DNA of 8,954 nucleotides from Nitrospirota bacterium (GTDB taxonomy: Bacteria; Nitrospirota; Thermodesulfovibrionia; Thermodesulfovibrionales; SM23-35), in assembly GCA_016212245.1 (NCBI GenBank), contig JACRGU010000008.1:1-8954 (forward strand), in the 5' to 3' direction. The translations under genes and the position numbers were made by a program. This document shows, piece by piece, positions 1 to 4,384 of the stretch. Each line of letters opens with the position of its first letter. The first letter of the stretch is position 1. Under the pieces are notes generated by a model. The model was not told the DNA's origin. It did not search any database and was given only the letters and a program-made list of their open reading frames with translations.

Positions 1-117
1 CCTTTGCATAAGGTCTGTCTGTGGGGTAATTGGATATGCAGCACAGACATCAGGATTTATCTGTCTTAATGCCTCTGCTACTGCCTCATTTCCTGTTACA
101 GCAACAATCCTTCCCAT
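1..117 (-). CDS. porA: Pyruvate:ferredoxin oxidoreductase alpha subunit, N-terminal 39 residues (partial)
   Basis: The ATG lies at 115-117 and the reading frame stays open to the left edge, so only the first 39 codons are present. The segment 'TGNEAVAEAL' followed by 'AAYPITPQT' is the hallmark N-terminus of PorA-type alpha subunits of 2-oxoacid:ferredoxin oxidoreductases, where the YPITP stretch belongs to the pyrimidine-binding domain I. In this family the enzyme oxidatively decarboxylates pyruvate to acetyl-CoA with thiamine diphosphate and reduces ferredoxin, or runs in reverse as pyruvate synthase. A strong AGGAGGG at 124-130, six bases upstream, fixes the start. It follows porC and porD on the same strand, the usual gamma-delta-alpha-beta order, so porB is expected just beyond the window. 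Pyruvate is the likeliest substrate from the N-terminal wording; another 2-oxoacid cannot be excluded from 39 residues. Confidence 0.9.
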   Translation of the reverse strand, partial: MGRIVAVTGNEAVAEALRQINPDVCAAYPITPQTDLMQR

Positions 118-137
118 TATTTGCCCTCCTCTGGGGC

Positions 138-162
138 GTAATGGGGACTTTGTCCCCCTTAC
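138..162 (-). repeat. Strong inverted repeat (hairpin) between porD and porA
   Basis: The arms 138-148 (GTAATGGGGAC) and 152-162 (GTCCCCCTTAC) pair over 10 of 11 positions around a TTT loop: six contiguous GC-rich pairs, one T/C mismatch, then four more pairs. It lies in the 54-base porD-porA gap, upstream of the porA ribosome-binding site. No T-run follows it on the minus strand, so it is not a classic intrinsic terminator. An mRNA-processing or stability element, or a small REP-like palindrome, would fit better; this is inference. Confidence 0.7.
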
Positions 163-171
163 AAAAACCCC

Positions 172-468
172 CTATTTCCCTTCCTCTTGCATGATTATTG
201 CTTTATTGCCTTTTTTCCCAGGACATTCGAGGGCACATATACCACACCCCTTACAGTAGTCATAATTAAAATCTGCCCTCTTTCCATCTCTTACGATAAC
301 CGCCATATCAGGACAATAAAGCCAGCAAAAAAGACACTGTATACAATTTTCCTCTCTCCATACTGGCCTGAATGCCCTCCATGAGCCAGTCTTGAACTCC
401 ACTGCATTTCCTGCCTCGAGTATTACAGCCCCTGGCGTAAGTTCTCTCCATCCTTTTGGTTTCATCAT
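172..468 (-). CDS. porD: Pyruvate:ferredoxin oxidoreductase delta subunit (2x[4Fe-4S] ferredoxin-like)
   Basis: This 98-residue cytoplasmic protein has two clear [4Fe-4S] motifs: C42-x2-C45-x2-C48-x3-C52-P and C72-x2-C75-x2-C78-x3-C82-P. This is the bacterial-type 2x4Fe ferredoxin pattern, and the length is typical of PorD subunits. In the family it carries electrons between the thiamine-bound intermediate/proximal cluster and soluble ferredoxin. The N-terminal segment (residues about 6-36, with 'FKTGSWRAFRPV') is the usual docking arm of PorD. The ATG overlaps the porC stop in an ATGA arrangement (465-468), implying translational coupling; AAGGGG at 476-481 is the ribosome-binding site. A second ATG directly follows, so either methionine may be first. 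Confidence 0.96.
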   Translation of the reverse strand: MMKPKGWRELTPGAVILEAGNAVEFKTGSWRAFRPVWREENCIQCLFCWLYCPDMAVIVRDGKRADFNYDYCKGCGICALECPGKKGNKAIIMQEEGK

Positions 469-1037
469 TTTTTTACCCCTTCATACCCACGCCTTGTTGC
501 CTCGAGATTACCATCTATTATCTTCTGAGAAAACTTCTTACCAAAGCTCTTTCTAACATCCTCGAGGAGATGCTCAAGGCTTACAAGGCCGGTCACCTTA
601 CATACAGCACCGAGCATAGGGGCATTTGGTAATGCCCTTCCGATGCACTCCATAGCTATCTTTGTTGCATCAACTGTAAAGACCTTCTGTCTCGGTTTTG
701 TATTGAGTCTTGTCCTTATCTCCTTTGGGTCCTTTGAGGTGTTTACGACAAATATTGCATCCTCTGTAGCGCCCTCAGTAACATCAATGCTATCGAGCAA
801 TGTGGCATCAACAACACTGACAACTTGTGGCTGAAGGACAGGGCAGTGCATCCTGATCTCCTTTGAACTTATTCTGTTGTATGCCCTCAATGGTGCTCCA
901 GCCCTCTCAGGACCATATTCAGGGAATGCCTGGACATATCTACCTCCACTTAAACAGGCATCTGCTAAAACCTTGGCAGCTGTCACAGTTCCCTGACCTC
1001 CTCTTCCATGCCATCTTATTTCCACTGTATCAGCCAT
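465..1037 (-). CDS. porC: Pyruvate:ferredoxin oxidoreductase gamma subunit
   Basis: This 190-residue subunit carries the PorG/POR gamma-domain signature near its start: 'GRGGQGTVTAAKVLA' at residues 11-25, then 'AFPEYGPERAGAP' at 37-49. 'VVDATLL' near 75-81 and 'NAPMLGAV' near 138-145 are also typical of the family. The gamma domain sits against the alpha subunit and helps bind CoA in the four-subunit enzyme. I chose the ATG at 1035-1037 over a TTG at 1050-1052, because GGAGGG (1043-1048) lies at the right distance upstream of the ATG and would fall inside the coding region if the TTG were used. It is the first gene of the porC-porD-porA unit and overlaps porD by four bases. It is also called PorG in some genomes. 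Confidence 0.95.
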   Translation of the reverse strand: MADTVEIRWHGRGGQGTVTAAKVLADACLSGGRYVQAFPEYGPERAGAPLRAYNRISSKEIRMHCPVLQPQVVSVVDATLLDSIDVTEGATEDAIFVVNTSKDPKEIRTRLNTKPRQKVFTVDATKIAMECIGRALPNAPMLGAVCKVTGLVSLEHLLEDVRKSFGKKFSQKIIDGNLEATRRGYEGVKK

Positions 1038-1066
1038 GCTTTCCCTCCACAAAAATTTAGCTGCTA

Positions 1067-1096
1067 ATTGTAGTCAATTATTAGTTTATTTTTCAA
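1067..1096 (-). promoter_or_regulatory. Putative sigma70-type promoter for the por operon
   Basis: Read on the minus strand, TTGAAA (1091-1096) is followed after 18 bases by TACAAT (1067-1072). Both boxes are close to consensus. A start point near 1060 would give a leader of roughly 20 bases before the porC ATG at 1037. The atpE terminator at 1176-1205 lies upstream and would insulate por from the atp genes, so por needs its own promoter here. The assignment rests on sequence alone. Confidence 0.55.
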
Positions 1097-1113
1097 GCTC
1101 TCTAATTTTTGAG

Positions 1114-1148
1114 TTATTGAGTTTGCTCAGTTTACTTAGTTTATCGGG
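1114..1148 (+). repeat. Degenerate 9-bp tandem repeat upstream of por
   Basis: The units TTATTGAG, TTTGCTCAG, TTTACTTAG and TTTATCGGG follow one another, an 8-bp and three 9-bp units with a loose TTTxxTxAG pattern. On the minus strand this reads as AAACT-led units containing ACTCA/ACTGA. It occupies the spacer between the atpE terminator and the por promoter. No function is evident; it resembles the short tandem repeats at 3513-3568 and 8524-8544. Confidence 0.5.
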
Positions 1149-1175
1149 TTTCCGTGGAGGAATCAGAGGGAAATC

Positions 1176-1205
1176 AAAAAGGGGGACAGTATTCCTGCCC
1201 CCCTT
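1176..1205 (-). terminator. Rho-independent terminator after atpE
   Basis: On the minus strand an arm GGGGGGCAG (1195-1203), a five-base loop (1190-1194) and an arm CTGTCCCCC (1181-1189) form a 9-bp GC-rich stem with one C/A mismatch, followed directly by a T-run (1176-1180). It begins 28 bases after the atpE stop codon and is the natural end of the atpBE transcript. Confidence 0.8.
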
Positions 1206-1230
1206 AAAGGACATAAAGTATTATGCACCC

Positions 1231-1593
1231 TTAACCGAGGAGTTTCCCGAAGGGATTCACAAACAGGATTATGAGAGCGACAACGAGAGCGTAGATTGTA
1301 AGTGACTCAATCATAGCAAGACCGATAATCAAACTTGTCGTGACTTTACCTGATGCACCTGGATTCCTGGCTATCCCTTCGCATGCCTTGCTTGTAGCAA
1401 CACCCTGACCGATGCCGCAGCCAAGGGCACCAATTCCTACTCCGATACCAGCGGCGAGGGCAGCCATTGCGTAATAAAAGACATTTGATCCTTTCTCAGC
1501 AGTAGCTGCTGCAGCTTCCTCAGCAAAGGCAAAAGGTACTAATACCCATAGCAGTGCAAAGATGAGCAGAATCGCAGTAATAATTTTTCTCAT
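1231..1593 (-). CDS. atpE: F-type ATP synthase subunit c, with N-terminal signal-like extension
   Basis: This is the rotor-ring subunit of the membrane Fo sector; each copy carries one coupling ion per turn. The mature part (about residues 38-120) is a helical hairpin: TM1 with glycine-rich 'GIGVGIGALGCGIGQG' (49-64), the polar loop 'ARNPGA' (R76-N77-P78), and TM2 with the essential carboxylate E96 in 'AMIESLTIYALVV'. Residues 1-24 look like a cleavable signal peptide (MRK, hydrophobic core, AFA before EE), making the protein 120 residues instead of the usual 70-90. Such extensions occur in some bacterial c subunits. Q63, E96 and S97 match ligands of Na+-binding c rings, but position 98 is Leu where Na+ enzymes usually have Thr, so the coupling ion is open. 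It lies 35 bases after atpB, with AGGAGG at 1605-1610. Confidence 0.97.
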   Translation of the reverse strand: MRKIITAILLIFALLWVLVPFAFAEEAAAATAEKGSNVFYYAMAALAAGIGVGIGALGCGIGQGVATSKACEGIARNPGASGKVTTSLIIGLAMIESLTIYALVVALIILFVNPFGKLLG

Positions 1594-1628
1594 TATTTTC
1601 CTTTCCTCCTTTCCTTAGCGAAATTAAT

Positions 1629-2327
1629 TTAATGTGCCTCTTCAACGGCACCAGCAAGATAAAGTGTGCTCAAAAGTGTAAAGACAAAAGCCTGTACAAC
1701 ACTGACAAGGACACCAAGTGCTAAGATTGTAGTCGGGATAATCCAGGGGGCAAGTATTGCAAGAACGAGAAGTAGTATATGTTTTGCGGTCATATTGCCA
1801 AATAACCGGACCGTAAGGGTCAGAGGCCTCGCGAGGTGGCCGATAAACTCTACGGTGAACATTAGTATCATAAGTGGGAGTGCTGCTATAGAACGAATAG
1901 GGCCAAGAAAATGATTTATGTATTTAATTCCGTGAACCCTTATCCCATAATAATGCGTTGCTAAAAATACGGGTACTGCCATAGCCGCATTTGTATTTAT
2001 ATTAGCTGTCGCCGCGGTAAATCCTGGTATCAAACCCATGAAATTACAGAGGAGTATAAAGATAAATAGTGTACCGATGAGAGGAAAGAGACGTTTGCCC
2101 CAGTGGTGGCCTATATTTTCCTCTGCTAATTTGAGAAATGCCTCGACTATCATCTCGATAAAATTCTGGATGCCTCTTGGCACCAAACGCATAGACCCCC
2201 TTACAATAAGGGCTGTGACTATTAAAATTATTGATGCAAGAAATGCATAACTTACATTGTGCGGTATCACCTCAGGATTAATAATGGCATCCATTAAAAG
2301 TGTCTCGTGCAAAGCTTCCACAGCCAT
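1629..2327 (-). CDS. atpB: F-type ATP synthase subunit a
   Basis: This is the 232-residue stator channel subunit, a multi-pass inner-membrane protein. The C-terminal half is diagnostic: 'RPLTLTVRLFGNM' with the essential arginine R174 (E. coli R210 equivalent), then 'VQAFVFTLLSTLYL' with Q212 (E. coli Q252 equivalent). H183 stands where E. coli has E219, and G205 where E. coli has H245, a variation seen in many lineages. Subunit a lines the two half-channels that bring ions to the c-ring carboxylate. TAAGGAGG at 2333-2340 sits about five bases before the ATG, a strong ribosome-binding site. atpB is the first gene of the two-gene atpBE unit. No atpI and no F1, b or delta genes are adjacent, so the ATP synthase genes are split over at least two loci. 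Confidence 0.98.
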   Translation of the reverse strand: MAVEALHETLLMDAIINPEVIPHNVSYAFLASIILIVTALIVRGSMRLVPRGIQNFIEMIVEAFLKLAEENIGHHWGKRLFPLIGTLFIFILLCNFMGLIPGFTAATANINTNAAMAVPVFLATHYYGIRVHGIKYINHFLGPIRSIAALPLMILMFTVEFIGHLARPLTLTVRLFGNMTAKHILLLVLAILAPWIIPTTILALGVLVSVVQAFVFTLLSTLYLAGAVEEAH

Positions 2328-2356
2328 AGGTGCCTCCTTAGAGAAAAATCAGTGTT

Positions 2357-2385
2357 ATATTACATAAGCTCCCCTGAAAAGTCAA
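2357..2385 (-). promoter_or_regulatory. Sigma70-type promoter for atpBE
   Basis: On the minus strand TTGACT (2380-2385) is followed after exactly 17 bases by TAATAT (2357-2362), a near-consensus promoter. Transcription starting near 2350 would leave a leader of about 20 bases containing the strong atpB ribosome-binding site. The 17-base spacer is of normal length, unlike the 19-20 base spacers that MerR activators usually act on. Control by the adjacent MerR-type gene, if any, would therefore more likely be repression. Confidence 0.75.
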
Positions 2386-2403
2386 GAAAGAAAAATAAAT
2401 TAC

Positions 2404-2432
2404 TTGCATTTTTTTTAAAAAGGGAGTCTAAT
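2404..2432 (+). promoter_or_regulatory. Putative promoter for the MerR-type regulator gene
   Basis: TTGCAT (2404-2409), a 17-base spacer containing T- and A-runs, then TCTAAT (2427-2432). It is divergent from and back-to-back with the atpB promoter, the two -35 boxes being only 18 bases apart. A bound regulator could affect both directions. The -10 box almost abuts the in-frame TTG at 2435, which argues against that codon as the translation start. Confidence 0.45.
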
Positions 2433-2470
2433 AATTGGAATTAATAAGAGAATTCAAGGTAGGTGAAATA

Positions 2471-2914
2471 ATGAAAAAAGAAGGAATGAAAAGGGAATTT
2501 ACTGAAGAAGAAAAAAAGGACATGCCTCTTTATCCCATAGGGATTGTAGCAGAACTTATAGGTACAACTGACCAGACGCTTCGCCTTTATGAAAAGCACG
2601 GCCTGATAAAACCAGCCCGGAGGAATAAAAACAGATTTTATTCTGAGAATGACATAAAATGGCTTAGATGCATAAGAGACCTTATACATAACAGAAAGAT
2701 CAGCATTGAAGGCATAAAGAAGCTGCTTGATTATGCACCATGCTGGGAGATAATAGGGTGTTCAGAGGAGAGAAGAAATAAGTGCTCTGCATATATAGAC
2801 AGGACAAAGCCATGCTGGGAGCTAAACAGGATGATATGCCAGAGGGAATCAGGCAGGATATGCGAGGACTGTGTTGTATTCTTATCCAAGACTATCAAGA
2901 AAAGGGCTGATTAA
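2471..2914 (+). CDS. MerR-family transcriptional regulator with C-terminal cysteine-rich two-CW-type domain
   Basis: A 147-residue protein. Residues about 19-88 form a MerR/HspR-like winged helix: 'YPIGIVAELIGTTDQTLRLY' (21-40), 'EKHGLIKPARR', then 'RFYSENDIKWLRCIRDLI' (55-72). The C-terminal tail (91-134) has seven cysteines: C91-W, C97, C105 in 'KCSAY', C115-W, C123 and the pair C131-x2-C134. This two-CW arrangement is known as a small module attached to signalling proteins; metal, Fe-S or redox sensing is inference. The usual long MerR dimerisation helix is short or replaced by this tail. I start at ATG 2471 (AGGTGA at 2461) rather than the in-frame TTG at 2435, which lies next to the probable -10 box; ATG 2486 is another option. 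The gene is divergent from atpB and may regulate itself and atpBE. It is not a standard HspR, which lacks such a cysteine tail. Confidence 0.88.
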   Translation: MKKEGMKREFTEEEKKDMPLYPIGIVAELIGTTDQTLRLYEKHGLIKPARRNKNRFYSENDIKWLRCIRDLIHNRKISIEGIKKLLDYAPCWEIIGCSEERRNKCSAYIDRTKPCWELNRMICQRESGRICEDCVVFLSKTIKKRAD

Positions 2915-2971
2915 CCCCGCAGTTACATTACATTGTATTTATTTTATCGCTAAATTTTTGTAACAGCGGGG
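2915..2971. repeat. 13-bp inverted repeat spanning the convergent merR/manB gene ends
   Basis: The left arm CCCCGCAGTTACA (2915-2927) and right arm TGTAACAGCGGGG (2959-2971) pair over 12 of 13 positions across a 31-base loop. The left arm fills the 13-base gap between the two stop codons. The loop holds the stop and last nine codons of the mutase gene, and the right arm lies in its coding sequence. Neither strand has a T-run after it, so it is not a canonical terminator, although it could act as a barrier for both converging transcripts. Confidence 0.65.
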
Positions 2972-4376
2972 CCATCACAGCATTGAGTTTCCCTTCGACA
3001 AACTCCTTTATCCCCCTGAGAGATTCTTCGTCTTTTGCCTCAAACCTCATCACAAGCGCAGGCTGGGTGTTTGAAGCCCTGATAAGTGCCCATCCTTTAT
3101 CAAAATTAATCCTTATACCGTCAATATCATTAAGAGGATAATCCCTGAATGCCTCTTTTGCCTTATCAACTATCTTGAACTTTATCTCATCAGGGCATTC
3201 AAATCTTATCTCAGGTGTTGACACACTCTCAGGCACATCTGCTAAGAGCCGCTTTATGGAATAGGGGCTTCCGTTCTTTGCAAGTATCTCAAGGAGCCTC
3301 AAGCTCGCATATATAGCGTCGTCGTATCCGAAATATCTGTCAGAGAAGAATATGTGGCCACTCATCTCACCTGCAAGCAGTGCGCCTGTCTCCTTCATCT
3401 TGCTCTTTATAAGGGAGTGGCCGGTCTTCCACATAATAGGATCCCCTCCAAGCCTTTTTATCTCGTCATACATTATTTGAGAACACTTAACCTCACCCAC
3501 AAAGGTCAGGGGTTTTGAGTTTTGAGTTTTGAGTTTTGAGTTTTGACTTTTGACTTTTGACTTTTGACTTTCAATGATGTCCCTTGCAAAGATTATCATC
3601 AGCCTGTCTCCCCATACTACATCACCATCCCCATCAACAACACCAATCCTGTCAGCATCTCCATCATAGCCGATTCCAAGGTCTGCACCATGGGCTGCTA
3701 CATTTGCAATAAGGTCTTTTATATTTTCCATTACTACAGGGTCAGGATGGTGATTTGGAAAGTTCCCATCAGGTTCGCAATAAAGCTCTATCACTTCACA
3801 GCCGAGGCCCTTCATTAGTTGTGGTGCAACAAGGCCACCTGTGCCATTACCCGCATCAATCACAACCTTTATCCTGCCAAGCGAAGGAAACCCTGTCTTG
3901 AGATGTTCTATATATTCTGGGATTATCTCATATACTTCAATTGTTCCTGCACCCCAAATAAAATCATCCTTTTCAGCTATCCTTCTTACATCCTGTATCC
4001 TATCTCCATAAAGAGTCTCTTTACCCACACTGAGTTTCATGCCATTGAATTCAGGAGGGTTGTGGCTTCCGGTAATCATCACTCCACCGTCAACAGGGAG
4101 ATGGAATAGAGAGAAGTACTGAAGAGGAGTTGGGCATACGCCAATATCTACAACATCAATTCCGCTAACAAGGAGCCCATGCGACAATGCCTCAAGTATA
4201 GCAGGAGAACTCAGTCGCACATCTCTTCCAATGCTCACCTTTATTTTTTCTTTTTTAAGGATGTCCCTCAGATAAACTGCAAATGCCCTGCCTATCTTTT
4301 CTATAACCTCTTCTGTGAGGTCCTTTCCCCATATCCCTCTTATATCATACTGTCTGAAGATTGCAGGATTTAACAC
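2928..4376 (-). CDS. manB: Phosphomannomutase/phosphoglucomutase (AlgC/ManB family)
   Basis: This 482-residue cytoplasmic alpha-D-phosphohexomutase interconverts mannose- or glucose-6-phosphate and the 1-phosphate, feeding nucleotide-sugar synthesis for envelope polysaccharides. All four active-site loops are present: phosphoserine S104 in 'TGSHNPPEFNGMK'; metal-binding D238-G-D240-A-D242-R; sugar-specificity loop 'GEMSGH' (336-341); and phosphate-binding 'RASNTQP' (433-439). The N-terminus 'IFRQYDIRG' is typical of bacterial PMM/PGMs, as is the length. The start is GTG at 4374-4376 with AGGAGG at 4381-4386; the gene begins 8 bases after the mrcA stop, so the two are probably co-transcribed. 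An unusual Lys/Ser/Gln-rich insertion at about residues 270-288 is encoded by a 7-bp tandem repeat and falls between the metal loop and 'GEVKCS', away from catalytic residues. Sugar preference cannot be told from sequence alone. Confidence 0.95.
   Translation of the reverse strand: MLNPAIFRQYDIRGIWGKDLTEEVIEKIGRAFAVYLRDILKKEKIKVSIGRDVRLSSPAILEALSHGLLVSGIDVVDIGVCPTPLQYFSLFHLPVDGGVMITGSHNPPEFNGMKLSVGKETLYGDRIQDVRRIAEKDDFIWGAGTIEVYEIIPEYIEHLKTGFPSLGRIKVVIDAGNGTGGLVAPQLMKGLGCEVIELYCEPDGNFPNHHPDPVVMENIKDLIANVAAHGADLGIGYDGDADRIGVVDGDGDVVWGDRLMIIFARDIIESQKSKVKSQNSKLKTQNSKPLTFVGEVKCSQIMYDEIKRLGGDPIMWKTGHSLIKSKMKETGALLAGEMSGHIFFSDRYFGYDDAIYASLRLLEILAKNGSPYSIKRLLADVPESVSTPEIRFECPDEIKFKIVDKAKEAFRDYPLNDIDGIRINFDKGWALIRASNTQPALVMRFEAKDEESLRGIKEFVEGKLNAVMAPLLQKFSDKINTM
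3513..3568. repeat. Eight-unit 7-bp tandem repeat inside manB
   Basis: Four perfect TTTTGAG units (3513-3540) run directly into four perfect TTTTGAC units (3541-3568), followed by a partial TTT. On the coding strand this is AGTCAAA/ACTCAAA-type sequence. Because 7 and 3 share no factor, the encoded peptide repeats every 21 bases: SQKSKVK, SQNSKLK, TQNSKPL. The reading frame is kept throughout. Confidence 0.97.
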
Positions 4377-4384
4377 CGCCCCTC

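Noticed and set aside
1038..1052. Five-codon extension of porC from a TTG
   Set aside because: The extension would contain the GGAGGG that serves the ATG at 1037.
1036..1305. Open frame of 89 codons on the plus strand over the por-atpE gap
   Set aside because: It runs through the atpE terminator, the repeat-rich spacer and into atpE antisense. The product is leucine/serine repeat-derived and looks like nothing known.
2435..2470. Twelve-codon N-terminal extension of the MerR-type regulator from a TTG
   Set aside because: The TTG lies directly after a plausible -10 box and has no ribosome-binding site, while ATG 2471 has AGGTGA upstream.
2471..2914. Annotation as the heat-shock repressor HspR
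   Set aside because: The helix-turn-helix resembles HspR, but the cysteine-rich CW tail is foreign to it. There is no dnaK/clpB neighbour and no complete CTTGAGT-N7-ACTCAAG operator in the adjacent region.
3513..3568. CRISPR-like array
   Set aside because: The units are 7 bp and directly adjacent, with no spacers of 25-40 bp and no cas genes nearby.
3513..3568. Frameshifted mutase pseudogene at the repeat
   Set aside because: The frame continues cleanly on both sides and all four active-site loops, before and after the repeat, are in the same frame.
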